In this document: positions 11,602 through 21,057 of the stretch, piece after piece
Numbering within the stretch: position 1 is the stretch's first letter
Layout: each line of letters starts with the position of its first letter
Source of the DNA: Dechloromonas sp. ZY10
GTDB taxonomy: Bacteria; Pseudomonadota; Gammaproteobacteria; Burkholderiales; Rhodocyclaceae
Assembly: GCF_041378895.1 (NCBI RefSeq)
Contig: NZ_CP144212.1
Span: 1,225,501 to 1,289,500 of the forward strand
Length of the DNA: 64,000 bases
Direction: 5' to 3'
Made by a program: the position numbers and the translations under genes
Notes under the pieces: model-generated
Seen by the model: the letters and a program-made list of their open reading frames with translations, nothing else
Databases searched by the model: none
Told to the model about the DNA's origin: nothing

Positions 11602-12762
11602 TCAATTCGGCCCGGCCAGGTCGAGCTTGAATTCGGCAAACGAGGCGCCGTCGCCCTTGTTGCCCGGCTCCCGGGCGGGGGCGTCGGCGGCGAGTTCGGC
11701 GCTCTGGCCGGAGTTGTTGATCAGCCACGACAGGTTGGTCGGCGAATCGGCGTTGGCCAGCGCTTCGTCGAGGCTGATCACGCCGTCGCGGTAGAGGCGG
11801 AAGAGGTCCTGTTCGAAGGTCTGCGAACCGGGGGCGAGGGTTTTTTCCATCGCTTCCTTGATTTCCTGCACCTCACCTTTTTCGATCAGTTCGGAGATGT
11901 AGCGGGTGTTGAGCAGCACTTCGCAGGCCGGCGCGCGCTTGCCGTCCGGCTTCTTGACCAGGCGCTGCGAAATGATCGCCTTGAGTGCGACCGAGAGGTC
12001 GAGGAACAGCGCCGGCCGGTTCTCCAGCGGGAAGAAGCTGATGATCCGGTTGAGCGCGTGGTAGCTGTTGTTGGCGTGCAGCGTTGCGACGCAGAGGTGG
12101 CCGGTCTGGGCATAGGCAATCGCCGCCTGCATGGTTTCCTTGTCGCGGATTTCGCCGATCAGGATGCAGTCCGGCGCCTGGCGCATCGCGCTCTTCAGCG
12201 CCGAGTTCCAGTCCAGGGTATCGAGGCCGACTTCGCGCTGGTTGACGATCGATTTCTTGTGCGTAAACAGGAATTCGACCGGGTCCTCGACGGTCAGGAT
12301 GTGGCCCGAGTAATGCGTGTTGCGGTGATCGAGCATCGCCGCGATGGTGGTCGACTTGCCCGAGCCGGTCGAGCCGACGACCAGGATCAGGCCGCGCTTT
12401 TCCATGATCAGTTCGGGCAGCACCGCCGGCACGCCGAGTTCGCTCAAGGCCGGGATCGTCGCCGGGATGTAGCGGATCACCATCGCCACCGCGCCGCGCT
12501 GGCGGAAAATATTGATCCGGTAGTTGCCGACATTGGGAATGCCGACCGACAGATTCATCTCCAGCTTTTCCTCGAAAACCTGGATCTGTGCCGGCGTCAG
12601 CAGTTCGTAGGCCATTTTCTCGATCATTTCGGGAACCATCACCTGCTGGTTCACCGGCATCGAGACGCCGCCGATCTTGATATGGATCGCCGCGCCGGCC
12701 GAGATGAAGATATCGGAGGCCTGCTTGTCGGCCATCAACTGGAACAGTTTGTCGAGGATCAT
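11602..12762 (-). CDS. pilU: PilT/PilU-type twitching motility ATPase
   Basis: A 386-residue hexameric secretion-type ATPase. Walker A is GSTGSGKST (about residues 128-136), with an Asp box (LTVEDPVEFLF), Walker B-like DCILIGEIRDKETM and His box TGHLCVATLHANNS. The start MILDKLFQLMADKQASDIFIS and the long C-terminal tail past residue 345 are PilU-like rather than PilT-like. It helps PilT retract type IV pili. It sits alone, without pilT beside it, inserted in the dap gene run. I chose ATG 12762 because the extra upstream residues lack homology to the family start. Confidence 0.9.
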   Translation of the reverse strand: MILDKLFQLMADKQASDIFISAGAAIHIKIGGVSMPVNQQVMVPEMIEKMAYELLTPAQIQVFEEKLEMNLSVGIPNVGNYRINIFRQRGAVAMVIRYIPATIPALSELGVPAVLPELIMEKRGLILVVGSTGSGKSTTIAAMLDHRNTHYSGHILTVEDPVEFLFTHKKSIVNQREVGLDTLDWNSALKSAMRQAPDCILIGEIRDKETMQAAIAYAQTGHLCVATLHANNSYHALNRIISFFPLENRPALFLDLSVALKAIISQRLVKKPDGKRAPACEVLLNTRYISELIEKGEVQEIKEAMEKTLAPGSQTFEQDLFRLYRDGVISLDEALANADSPTNLSWLINNSGQSAELAADAPAREPGNKGDGASFAEFKLDLAGPN

Positions 12763-12873
12763 GGCGGCGGAGGGCTGGCTGGAGTTAAGGGAAAGAAAGC
12801 GAAGCGTGCAGTAGCAAAAAACGGGCGGGGCGCTGCTGCGCACCCGGCCCGTTATTCATGCCGCAGGCGCGAC

Positions 12874-13689
12874 TCAGGGACGCAGCAACTCGTTGATGCT
12901 GGTCTTGGAACGGGTCTGGGCATCGACGCGCTTGACGATGATCGCGGCGTACATGCTGTAAGCGCCATCACCCTTGGGCAGGTTGCCGCTGACCACCACC
13001 GAACCGCTGGGCACGCGGCCATAGCTGATTTCGCCGGTAGCGCGGTCGTAGATCGGGGTGCTCTGGCCGAGATAGACGCCCATGCCGAGGACCGAGTTTT
13101 CTTCGACCACGACGCCTTCGACGACTTCCGAGCGGGCACCGATGAAGCAGTTGTCTTCGATGATCACCGGGCCGGCCTGGATCGGCTCAAGCACGCCGCC
13201 GATGCCGACGCCGCCGGAGAGGTGCACGTTCTTGCCGATCTGGGCGCAGGAACCGACGGTGGCCCAGGTGTCGACCATCGTGCCTTCATCGACGTAGGCG
13301 CCGATATTGACGAAGGACGGCATCAGCACGACATTCTTGGCGATGAACGAACCCTTGCGCGCAAAGGCGCCGGGCACGACGCGGAAGCCGCCGGCCTGGA
13401 ACTGTGCTTCGCTCCAGCCCTGGAACTTGGTATCGACCTTGTCGTAGAAGCGCACGTCGCCGGCTTCCTGAACGCGGTTGTCGCGGGTGCGGAAGGACAG
13501 CAGCACGGCCTTCTTGGCCCACTGGTTGACGATCCACTCGCCATTTACCTTCTCGGCGATACGCAGCTTGCCGGCGTCGAGGTCGGCGATCACCGATTCA
13601 ATGATCTTGATCGCTTCGGTCGATTGCGGGTTCAGCTCGGTGCGGCGTTCCCAGAGGTCGTCAATGGTGCTTTGCAGGGGATGGGTCAT
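12874..13689 (-). CDS. dapD: Tetrahydrodipicolinate N-succinyltransferase
   Basis: A 271-residue left-handed beta-helix acyltransferase that transfers succinyl from succinyl-CoA to tetrahydrodipicolinate. The hexapeptide-repeat region is evident ([18 protein letters not shown], then [20 protein letters not shown] and [12 protein letters not shown]). Length and start ([16 protein letters not shown]) match family members. It follows dapC by about 50 bp and should be co-transcribed. Confidence 0.97.
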   Translation of the reverse strand: MTHPLQSTIDDLWERRTELNPQSTEAIKIIESVIADLDAGKLRIAEKVNGEWIVNQWAKKAVLLSFRTRDNRVQEAGDVRFYDKVDTKFQGWSEAQFQAGGFRVVPGAFARKGSFIAKNVVLMPSFVNIGAYVDEGTMVDTWATVGSCAQIGKNVHLSGGVGIGGVLEPIQAGPVIIEDNCFIGARSEVVEGVVVEENSVLGMGVYLGQSTPIYDRATGEISYGRVPSGSVVVSGNLPKGDGAYSMYAAIIVKRVDAQTRSKTSINELLRP

Positions 13690-13740
13690 GTTGGGCTCTC
13701 TGTAACAAGTAATTGCGCATTGGCTTGCGCGAGGCGTTGG

Positions 13741-14943
13741 TTATAGGGATCGGCAAAAGGCGCGGATACGCTCGGCGGCCTCAAGGCATTCTTCGAGCGA
13801 GGCGACCAGCGCGATGCGGACGAAGCCGGCGCCGGGATTGACGCCGTCGGATTCGCGGGCGAGGAAGCTGCCGGGCAGAACCACCACATTATAGTGTTCG
13901 AGCAGGCCACGGGCGAACTCGGTATCGGCAATCGGCGTCTTGGCCCACAGGTAGAAACCGGCGTCGGGCTGAGCGGTGCCGAGCACCTCGGCGACCAGCG
14001 GCGTCACTGCCGCGAACTTCTCGCGATAGAGGCGGCGGTTCTCGGCGACGTGTTCCTCGTCGTTCCAGGCGGCAATCGACGCGGTCTGGACCGGCGGCGG
14101 CATCGCGCAGCCGTGGTAGGTGCGGTAGAGCAGGTATTGCTTGAGGATCTTGGCGTCACCGGCGACGAAGCCGGAGCGCATGCCGGGTACGTTGGAGCGC
14201 TTGGACAGGCTGGAGAACATCACCAGCCGGTCGAAACTGCGACCGAGCAGCTTGGCCGCCTGCAGCCCGCCAATCGGGCGCTCGCTTTCGTCAAAGTAGA
14301 TTTCGGAGTAGCACTCGTCGGATGCGATGATGAAACCGTATTTGTCGGACAGCGCGAACAGCGTCTGCCAGTCGTCGAGCGACAGCACCTTGCCGGTCGG
14401 GTTGCCCGGCGAGCAGACGTAGAACAGCTGCACCCGCTGCCATTCGGCTTCCGACAACTGCGCGTAATCGAAGGCGAAATCATTGCCCGGCAGGTTGTTG
14501 AGGAAGCGCGGCTCGGCGCCGGCCAGATAGGCCGCGCCTTCGTAGATCTGATAGAAAGGGTTGGGGCTGGCGACGATGGGCGTATAACCCCGGTTCGGGT
14601 CGATCACCGTCTGGGCAAAGGAAAACAGCGCCTCGCGCGAACCATTGACCGGCAGAATCTCGGTTTCCGGGTTGAGTTCGATCTCGTAGCGATGCGCGCA
14701 CCACTGGCCGATCGCCTGGCGCAGCGCCGGTACGCCGGCGGTGACCGGGTAATTGGCCAGGCCGCCCAGGCCCTTGGCCAGCGCCTCCATGATGAAGGCC
14801 GGGGTCGCATGTTGCGGCTCGCCGATGGAGAGCTTGATTTCCTTGTACAGCGGGTTCGGCGTCACGCCGGCAAACAGGGCGCGCAGCTTTTCGAACGGAT
14901 AGGGTTGCAGCAGATCGAGGCGGGGATTCACGGGCGCATTCAC
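13741..14943 (-). CDS. dapC: Succinyldiaminopimelate transaminase
   Basis: A 400-residue class I/II PLP aminotransferase. The PLP lysine lies in SSLSKRSNVPGMRSG (Lys about 248), with YVCSPGNPTGKV and the terminal FVRIALV arginine motif. MNAPVNPRLDLLQPYPFEKL is the typical DapC start. It makes N-succinyl-LL-diaminopimelate using glutamate. Together with dapD and dapE it supplies three consecutive steps of the succinylase branch. Confidence 0.94.
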   Translation of the reverse strand: MNAPVNPRLDLLQPYPFEKLRALFAGVTPNPLYKEIKLSIGEPQHATPAFIMEALAKGLGGLANYPVTAGVPALRQAIGQWCAHRYEIELNPETEILPVNGSREALFSFAQTVIDPNRGYTPIVASPNPFYQIYEGAAYLAGAEPRFLNNLPGNDFAFDYAQLSEAEWQRVQLFYVCSPGNPTGKVLSLDDWQTLFALSDKYGFIIASDECYSEIYFDESERPIGGLQAAKLLGRSFDRLVMFSSLSKRSNVPGMRSGFVAGDAKILKQYLLYRTYHGCAMPPPVQTASIAAWNDEEHVAENRRLYREKFAAVTPLVAEVLGTAQPDAGFYLWAKTPIADTEFARGLLEHYNVVVLPGSFLARESDGVNPGAGFVRIALVASLEECLEAAERIRAFCRSL

Positions 14944-15145
14944 GGGCAGCTTCCGGTGCAGTCAGTCAAAACCGCGATTATCGCCGATAACGCCGGGTTT
15001 TTTGCGCCCCGGCCCGACTTTGCCGTTGTCGCCGCTGGTTGCGCTGGCGCCCGAAAAGACGTGGCTTGGTGGATCAGTTGCCGGCGGCGAGGAGGTGGCT
15101 TGTTGAGCGCCGGCGACAGGAGGGGCAAGCTCCGGCGCGGTCGCA

Positions 15146-15168
15146 GTATCCACAAATTCTGTGGATAA
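15146..15168. promoter_or_regulatory. Pair of facing DnaA-box-like nonamers
   Basis: GTATCCACA (15146-15154, one mismatch to TTATCCACA) faces TGTGGATAA (15160-15168, an exact reverse complement of the consensus), five bases apart, just before an AT-rich stretch. Confidence 0.45.
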
Positions 15169-15483
15169 CTCTGTGGGTGAAGTGGGGGGCGGTGGGCTAA
15201 GTCCCTCTCCGATAAAGGTTTTTGTTATTCTGCTCTAAACTTGGGCGAAAATTTAGGTGATTGATTTTTAACTGTTTTTTTGCATTTATTGCGGTGTTTG
15301 CCGTCACCCTCTGCGGGGCGCCGTCAAGCGGGCCGCCAAGTGTCGCAGCCTTTTCCCCTGTGTGTAATCGGGCTTTAACGGCGCGCTACCGGAGCGCGGG
15401 CAGGCCGCGTTAAGCGAAACGGGCCCGGATCGTTGGCAGCGGGCAGGCGATCGGGGCGAGCCGGCAAAAACTGCTGCCGACAA

Positions 15484-15494
15484 GGTCGACCGTG
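15484..15494. repeat. GGTCGACC-core element (copy 6)
   Basis: GGTCGACCGTG followed by AAAA, 41 bases past the stop codon of the MliC/YscW-like gene. Confidence 0.55.
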
Positions 15495-15535
15495 AAAATC
15501 CTGCGATGGCCGCCGTTTCTCCCGTACCGGGCGGC

Positions 15536-16234
15536 TCAGGGGGTGGCGCGAGCCTGGCGGCGGGATTTTCCTCCCGGCGCTTGCAGCACCAGGTCAAGGG
15601 TGTCGGGTCGGGCCGGGTCAAGTGCCTGCTCCCCGGCCAGCAGAATACTGCCCCGGCGTTCGATGCGGGCGCGGACGACCAATTGGGGGTTGGTGCCGAG
15701 CAGATCGCGGTCGACGGTGGTGGCGAACGGGAAGGGCGACTGGGCGCCACCGAGGCGGAAGTGCTTTTCGGCCAGGGTCAGCGGTTTTTTCGGCCGCTGC
15801 CGGTCGATTACCTGAACGATCATTTGTGCGTCCGCCGGCAGGGCGATACGGCTGTGGTGGGCAATCTGGCCGCTGACGTCGAGGAAGCTGCTGCTCGCCG
15901 CCACGATTTCGCCGCGCTGGCAGTTGCGGTGGTTGCCGCGTCCGTCCTCAAACAGCGCCTCATCCCCCTTGACGTGCAGGCGCACCGCTTCATTGCGGTA
16001 GAGCGTGCCGGAGGCGGCTGGCACCTGGGGCAGCACGACTTCGCCGTCGGCAAAGCGCAGGGTGGCCTGCGGGCGACCATCGGCGGCTTCGCCAAAGTCG
16101 ATGCTGAGGCGGTCGGGGCCGCAGTGCCAGGTCTCGGCCAGGCTGGTCAGTGGAAAGGTGAGGCTGGCTGCAAGCAGCAGGGCGCGGCTCAGGGCAGGAC
16201 GGCGGGGTGTTGCGGCGGTAGAGAGGGGAGTCAT
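15536..16234 (-). CDS. Secreted MliC-like / YscW-like two-domain envelope protein
   Basis: A 232-residue exported protein with a signal peptide ending SLAETW. The first part of the mature protein (WHCGPDRLSIDFG to HVKGDEALFEDG) resembles the MliC/PliC lysozyme-inhibitor fold, with a Cys in WHCG and another in RNCQRGEI. The second part (VSGQIAHHSRIALPADA to NPQLVVRARIERRG) resembles the YbaY/YscW lipoprotein domain. No lipobox Cys is seen at the cleavage site, so it is probably soluble in the periplasm. The function is inferred from two weak resemblances: a lysozyme inhibitor or envelope chaperone. It follows bpt on the same strand. Confidence 0.6.
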   Translation of the reverse strand: MTPLSTAATPRRPALSRALLLAASLTFPLTSLAETWHCGPDRLSIDFGEAADGRPQATLRFADGEVVLPQVPAASGTLYRNEAVRLHVKGDEALFEDGRGNHRNCQRGEIVAASSSFLDVSGQIAHHSRIALPADAQMIVQVIDRQRPKKPLTLAEKHFRLGGAQSPFPFATTVDRDLLGTNPQLVVRARIERRGSILLAGEQALDPARPDTLDLVLQAPGGKSRRQARATP

Positions 16235-16272
16235 CGGCTGCGGCACAGTAAGAGTGGTGTTCAGATCGGGGT

Positions 16273-17052
16273 TCAGGCAGGGGGAAGCGGCGGCTTGAGC
16301 GGAGGATGATCCGGATCGAGGGGTTGCCAGGTCTTGCCTTGCGGACCGTCGAGCAGGGCTTCGAGCGGCCGGAAGCTGGCCTTGTAGGCCATCTTGCGCG
16401 ATTCGGCGATCCAGTAGCCGAGGTAGAGATAGGGCAGGCCAATGGCCTGGCACTGGCTTAGCTGCCAGAGGATGTTGTACACCCCGAAGCTGGCGCCGGG
16501 CAGGTCGGGGTCGTAGAAGGTGTACACCGAAGATAATCCGTCGTCGAGTACGTCGATGACGCTGACCATACGCACCACGCCGTTTTCCGAAAACTCGACC
16601 AGCCGGGTATCGACGTGGCTTTGCAGCAGGAATTGCGCATATTGCTCGTGGCTATCCTCGTCCATGCCGCCGCCGCTGTGGCGCGCCTGCTGGTAGCGGT
16701 TGTAGAGCGCGTAGTGGGCATCGTCGAAACGCAGCGGCATTTCGCGGGCGCTGAGTCCGGCATGCCGCTTCGCAGCCCGCTTCTGGCTGCGGTTGGCGCT
16801 GAATTCGGCCACCGGCAGGCGAACCGGGATGCAGGCCTGGCAATGGTCGCAGTGCGGCCGATAGGTGTACAGGCCGCTGCGGCGGAAACCTTCGCGGACC
16901 AGGGCGCTATACAAGTCAGGATTGATCAGGTGACTCGGTGTTGCCACTTGCGAGCGAGCCTGGCGGCGGGGCAAGTAGCTGCAAGGGTAGGCCGAGGTCG
17001 TATAGAAGCTGAGCAGTGACCAGGGCAGGCGGGCGTCGTCGGGGAGGGCCAT
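16273..17052 (-). CDS. bpt: Aspartate/glutamate leucyltransferase (arginyltransferase family)
   Basis: A 259-residue Bpt/Ate1-family transferase that moves leucine from Leu-tRNA to N-terminal Asp or Glu of proteins, marking them for ClpAP via ClpS. The Cys pair motif [14 protein letters not shown] lies near residue 67 and the conserved YLGYWI plus [10 protein letters not shown] near residue 215. The GTG/ATG upstream region is not conserved, so I start at ATG 17052, two bases beyond the aat stop. The aat-bpt tandem gives the cell both bacterial N-degron transferases. Confidence 0.94.
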   Translation of the reverse strand: MALPDDARLPWSLLSFYTTSAYPCSYLPRRQARSQVATPSHLINPDLYSALVREGFRRSGLYTYRPHCDHCQACIPVRLPVAEFSANRSQKRAAKRHAGLSAREMPLRFDDAHYALYNRYQQARHSGGGMDEDSHEQYAQFLLQSHVDTRLVEFSENGVVRMVSVIDVLDDGLSSVYTFYDPDLPGASFGVYNILWQLSQCQAIGLPYLYLGYWIAESRKMAYKASFRPLEALLDGPQGKTWQPLDPDHPPLKPPLPPA

Positions 17053-17054
17053 GC

Positions 17055-17777
17055 TTACCACTCGACGGGAAGATGGGCGAAGGACCACCGGCTTTGCTCC
17101 GGTCCTTGCCCGATCAGCGCCTGCAGCCGGGCGCCGAAGTCGGCGCGGGGAATTTCGCGACCGCCGAGCGACGCGAGGTGGGGGGTGTACATCTGGCAGT
17201 CGATCATGCCGAAGTCTTGGGTTTGCAATAGCCGGATCAGGTAAGCGAAGGCGATCTTCGAGGCATTGTCGCGGTGCGCGAACATCGACTCGCCGTAGAA
17301 CATGCGGCCGATCGCCAAACCGTACAGCCCGCCGACGAGATCGCCTTCTGCATAAACTTCGACCGAGTGCGCCCAGCCAAGTTCATGCAGCTCAACATAG
17401 GCGGCGCGCATCGCGTCGTCGATCCAGGTACCGTCCTGGCCGGGGCGCGGGGTTTGGGCGCAGGCGCCGATCACGCCGGCAAAGTTTTCGTCGCAGGCGA
17501 CCCGAAAGGGCTGGCCGCCGCTCAGCCGGCCGCTGCGCAGCGTCTTGCGCAAGGAGCGGCTGAGGCGGAATTCGGCGGGAAAGAGGACCATGCGCGGGTC
17601 CGGGCTGTACCACAGCGGGTAGCCCTCGAGCCGGCCCCAGGGAAAGATGCCGCGCCGATAGGCGTCGAGCAGGCGGGCTGGCGAGAGGTCGGCGCCGGCG
17701 GCGAGCAGGCCGCCGTACTCGTCGCTGGCGGCGCTCAGCGGCGGAAAAGGCGAGTCCGGAGCGAGTAGCGGGATCAT
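17055..17777 (-). CDS. aat: Leucyl/phenylalanyl-tRNA--protein transferase
   Basis: A 240-residue GNAT-like transferase adding Leu or Phe to N-terminal Lys or Arg. The diagnostic motifs are [60 protein letters not shown] and [17 protein letters not shown]. Length is standard. It starts at ATG 17777, 18 bases from a perfect 26-bp palindrome, and runs directly into bpt. Confidence 0.97.
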   Translation of the reverse strand: MIPLLAPDSPFPPLSAASDEYGGLLAAGADLSPARLLDAYRRGIFPWGRLEGYPLWYSPDPRMVLFPAEFRLSRSLRKTLRSGRLSGGQPFRVACDENFAGVIGACAQTPRPGQDGTWIDDAMRAAYVELHELGWAHSVEVYAEGDLVGGLYGLAIGRMFYGESMFAHRDNASKIAFAYLIRLLQTQDFGMIDCQMYTPHLASLGGREIPRADFGARLQALIGQGPEQSRWSFAHLPVEW

Positions 17778-17794
17778 TGGCGCGGCAATTGGCC

Positions 17795-17820
17795 GATTTT
17801 CACGGTCGACCGTGAAAATC
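17795..17820. repeat. 26-bp perfect palindrome with GGTCGACC core (copy 7)
   Basis: A perfect inverted repeat centred on CACGGTCGACCGTG with TTTT and AAAA outer arms, 42 bases past the fbpC stop and just upstream of aat. It can form a terminator-like hairpin in either direction. Confidence 0.75.
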
Positions 17821-17861
17821 CGGCAAAACCGTTTTGCATTGCCGCGCCCATCCTCTCCGGC

Positions 17862-18959
17862 TCAGGCGGCCGCCGTCTGGCAGCAGTCAGCTGCCCCGGG
17901 GCGGGCAAAGGCGATCACATGGTCGACGTCGGGGCGGATGCCGATTTTTTCGCCGAGCGCGTGGTTGTGGTGCGACGGCACCAGCGACAGCACTTCGGCG
18001 CCGTTGCCCAGGCGCAGGGTGTACAAAATGTCGGCACCGCGAAAGGCCTTGTGCAGCACTTCGGCACGCAAGGGGCTGGCGTCGTCGTGCACCACATCGT
18101 CGGGGCGCAGCAGCACATCGACCGCGCAACCATCGTGGCAATTGACGCAGGTTTCGCTGCATTCGATCAGCACGTCGGAGTGCAGGCGGCCGAGTTCGGT
18201 GTCGACTTCGCGGCCGTTGCTGACCACGCCCTGGATCAGCACGCCCTGGCCGATGAAGTCGGCGACAAAGCGGTTGCTCGGGCGGTGGTAGAGGTTGTAC
18301 GGCGTATCCCACTGCTGGATGCAGCCGGCGTGCATGACGCCGATTTCATCGGCCATCGCAAAGGCTTCGTTCTGGTCGTGGGTGACCAGGATCGCGGTCG
18401 AGCCCTCGCGCTTGAGGATTTCGCGGACCTCGACCGAAAGCCGCTCGCGCAGGCCGACATCGAGGTTGGAAAAGGGCTCGTCGAGCAGGATTAGCTCCGG
18501 TCGCGGCGCCAGCGCACGGGCCAGCGCGACGCGCTGCTGCTGGCCGCCGGAAAGTTCGTGCGGGTAATGCGCGCCGCGCCCGCTCAGGCCGACCGTGGCC
18601 AGCAACTGGCGGACACGCAGCCAGGCCGCTTCGTCCGGCTTGCGCCCGAGGCCGAAGGCAACGTTCTGTTCGACGGTGAGGTGCGGGAACAGCGCGTAAT
18701 CCTGAAAGACCATGCCGATCCGGCGCTTTTCCGGCGCCACGCGGAAGCCGGCGCGGCTGACCGCCTCGCCGTGCAGGCGGATTTCACCGCCGGCAATTTC
18801 CTCAAAACCGGCGATGCAGCGCAGCAGGGTGGTCTTGCCGCAGCCCGAAGGGCCGAGCAGGCAAGCGATGCGACCGGCTTCAAGGTGAAAATTCACGCCA
18901 TTGACGACGGTCTGCTTGCCGTATTGCTGAACGACGTCATTCAGTTCTAGTTGTGCCAT
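17862..18959 (-). CDS. fbpC: Iron(III) ABC transporter ATP-binding protein
   Basis: A 365-residue ABC ATPase. Walker A is GPSGCGKTT (about residues 36-44), Q-loop VFQDYALF, signature LSGGQQQR, Walker B LILLDEPFSNLD and switch His VTHDQNEAF. The C-terminal TOBE regulatory domain (about 240-350) fits the Fbp/CysA group. It probably energises ferric iron import with FbpB (divergent, next gene) and FbpA (56627-57643). Odd: the regulatory domain carries CSETCVNCHDGC (Cys 267, 271, 274, 278), which could bind metal, and another Cys pair near the C-terminus. The two fbp genes diverge over only 44 bp, which holds a Fur-like site. Confidence 0.88.
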   Translation of the reverse strand: MAQLELNDVVQQYGKQTVVNGVNFHLEAGRIACLLGPSGCGKTTLLRCIAGFEEIAGGEIRLHGEAVSRAGFRVAPEKRRIGMVFQDYALFPHLTVEQNVAFGLGRKPDEAAWLRVRQLLATVGLSGRGAHYPHELSGGQQQRVALARALAPRPELILLDEPFSNLDVGLRERLSVEVREILKREGSTAILVTHDQNEAFAMADEIGVMHAGCIQQWDTPYNLYHRPSNRFVADFIGQGVLIQGVVSNGREVDTELGRLHSDVLIECSETCVNCHDGCAVDVLLRPDDVVHDDASPLRAEVLHKAFRGADILYTLRLGNGAEVLSLVPSHHNHALGEKIGIRPDVDHVIAFARPGAADCCQTAAA

Positions 18960-18966
18960 GGTCGGC

Positions 18967-18985
18967 GATTATAATTCGCATTTAC
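18967..18985. promoter_or_regulatory. Possible Fur box between fbpC and fbpB
   Basis: GATTATAATTCGCATTTAC matches the 19-bp Fur consensus GATAATGATAATCATTATC at 12 positions by hand alignment. It lies in the 44-bp gap between the divergent iron transport genes and overlaps a TATAAT. Confidence 0.4.
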
Positions 18986-19003
18986 GCCCATGCATCGCCG
19001 ATA

Positions 19004-20656
19004 ATGCAGCGCCCAGCCCAGACCACCCGTTCCGCCAATTCTTTCCTGTTGCTCTTTGCCATTGCCGTGGCGGCGCTGGCGGCGTTGCCGGTGGTCAGCG
19101 TCGGTCTCAACCTGCTGGTCGGCGGCACCAGCGAAACCTGGAGCCATCTCGCCGCCACCGTGCTTGGCGACTACATTGCCAATTCGCTGTGGCTCTGTCT
19201 CGGCGTCGGCCTCGGGGTCGGCACCGTCGGCGTCGCCACTGCCTGGCTGACGGCGATGCACGATTTCCCCGGCCGCCGCATTTTCGAATGGGCGCTGGTG
19301 CTGCCGCTGGCGATGCCGGCCTACGTGCTGGCCTATGTCTATACCGATTTCCTGCAGTTCGTCGGGCCGGTGCAAAGCGCGCTGCGCGAGGCTTTTGGCT
19401 GGAACTACGGCGACTACTGGTTTCCCGACGTGCGCACCCTGCCCGGTGCGATGCTGATGTTCGTCTGCGTGCTTTATCCCTATGTCTATCTGCTCGCCCG
19501 CGCCGCCTTTCTCGAACGCGCCAGTGGCATGCTCGAAGCCGCGCGGACGCTGGGGCTGGGGCCGTGGCGCGCGTTCTTTTTAGTCTCGCTGCCGCTGGCC
19601 CGGCCGGCGCTGGTCGCCGGCATCGCGCTGGCCTTGATGGAAACCCTGGCCGATTACGGCACGGTCGCTTACTTTGCGGTGCAGACCTTCACCACCGGCA
19701 TCTACCGCGCCTGGTTCTCGCTCGGCGACCGGGTGGCGGCGGCGCAGCTGGCGGCGATGCTGCTCGCCTTTGTCCTTGGCCTGCTGCTGCTGGAGCGGGT
19801 CTCGCGCGGACGCGCCCGCTATCACAACACCACCGGCCGTAATCGGCCGCTGACCGGTAGCCGCTTGCAAGGCCTGGCCGCCGGTCTGGCGGTCGCCGCC
19901 TGCTTGCTGCCGCTGCTGTTCGGCTTTTTGCTGCCGGCCGGGCTGTTGCTCAAGATGGCGCTGGTTGAAGGCGATGCGCAGTTTGGCGAACGCTTCGTAC
20001 TGCTCGCCCGCAACAGCTTCGTCCTCGCCGGGCTGACCGCGCTGATCGGGGTTTTTCTGGCGTTGCTGCTGGCCTACGGCGCCCGCCTCTCGAAAAACCC
20101 GCTGGCGAATATCCTCAACCGCTTGGTCGGTCTCGGCTACGCCGTGCCCGGCGCGGTGATCGCGGTTGGCGTGCTGATTCCGGTGACCCGCCTCGACACC
20201 TGGCTGGCCAGTGCTGCGCAGGCCTGGTTCGGAGTCAATCCCGGCCTGTTGCTGACCGGCGGCATCGCCGCGCTGATCTACGCTTACTTGGTGCGCTTCC
20301 TCGCCGTCGCGCTGCATACCGTCGAATCAAGCCTGGCCAAGATCACCCCGAACATGGATGACGCGGCGCGTAGCCTGGGGCTGGGGCAGGGCGAAACCCT
20401 GCGCCGGGTGCACGCGCCGATGCTGCGCGGCAGCCTGCTGACCGCTGGCCTGCTGGTTTTCGTCGATGTGATGAAGGAATTGCCGGCGACGCTGGTGATG
20501 CGTCCGTTCAACTTCGACACGCTGGCTACTCAAGCCTACACGCTGGCTTCCGACGAGCGTCTGGCCGAAGCCTCGACGGCGGCGCTGGCCATCGTCGCGG
20601 TCGGCATCCTGCCGCTGATCGCGCTATCGCGCCAGATCGCCCGCAGCCGGCGCTGA
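19004..20656 (+). CDS. fbpB: Iron(III) ABC transporter permease
   Basis: A 550-residue inner-membrane protein with about 12 hydrophobic segments, built of two fused permease halves. The EAA-type loops are EAARTLGLGPWRAFFLVSLP in the first half and DDAARSLGLGQGETLRRVH in the second. This layout is typical of FbpB/SfuB-type ferric iron permeases. The ATG at 19004 was chosen because the in-frame upstream codons overlap the fbpC start region and lack family similarity. Confidence 0.92.
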   Translation: MQRPAQTTRSANSFLLLFAIAVAALAALPVVSVGLNLLVGGTSETWSHLAATVLGDYIANSLWLCLGVGLGVGTVGVATAWLTAMHDFPGRRIFEWALVLPLAMPAYVLAYVYTDFLQFVGPVQSALREAFGWNYGDYWFPDVRTLPGAMLMFVCVLYPYVYLLARAAFLERASGMLEAARTLGLGPWRAFFLVSLPLARPALVAGIALALMETLADYGTVAYFAVQTFTTGIYRAWFSLGDRVAAAQLAAMLLAFVLGLLLLERVSRGRARYHNTTGRNRPLTGSRLQGLAAGLAVAACLLPLLFGFLLPAGLLLKMALVEGDAQFGERFVLLARNSFVLAGLTALIGVFLALLLAYGARLSKNPLANILNRLVGLGYAVPGAVIAVGVLIPVTRLDTWLASAAQAWFGVNPGLLLTGGIAALIYAYLVRFLAVALHTVESSLAKITPNMDDAARSLGLGQGETLRRVHAPMLRGSLLTAGLLVFVDVMKELPATLVMRPFNFDTLATQAYTLASDERLAEASTAALAIVAVGILPLIALSRQIARSRR

Positions 20657-21057
20657 GGCGCGCAAGCCCCAGTCTTGCCCCGCGCGCAGAAGCTTGCTCT
20701 CGTTTCGCCTGCGCCAGCGCAGACTGCCGGTAAAACCGGCGGTCCATGTGCGGCCTGGTTGGCATGACAGTAACGGGGGCGTGGTTTTTGGCCTGTTTTT
20801 ACGGTCGACCGTGGGCGAGGGCAAAAATCGCCGGTGGCAATCTCCGCCACTTGCCCACCCCGCCAGCCAGTTTCCAGGTGTCCGGCAGTTTGGCCGGCCG
20901 AATCGTCACAGGAAAACTCCATTTGCCGTTTTAGCCGGTGCTGATGGTGGTGCGAAGCCGCGTCGGCTGCTTGGGCATTGGTGCGACGGCTGGCAAGGGG
21001 GCACGGCAGCCGTCGCAATCACCCGGGGGCTGGCCGCCCGGATGATTGTGTATGGAT
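20657..21057. other. 401-bp convergent intergenic region
   Basis: Lies between fbpB and folA, which converge. It holds copy 8 of the GGTCGACC element and otherwise shows no gene I can support. Confidence 0.5.
20801..20812. repeat. GGTCGACC-core intergenic palindrome (copy 8)
   Basis: Perfect ACGGTCGACCGT directly after a TTTTT run, between the convergent fbpB and folA genes. Confidence 0.65.

Larger units (their letters stand above)
14944..15535. other. 592-bp non-coding stretch
   Basis: Contains two facing DnaA-box-like nonamers (15146-15168), an AT-rich patch at about 15205-15300 and a copy of the GGTCGACC element (15484-15494). I see no protein gene with convincing start, RBS and codon use. 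Confidence 0.55.

Noticed and set aside
15146..15300. Chromosomal origin
   Set aside because: Only two boxes and no dnaA, dnaN or gidA near; more likely a minor DnaA site.
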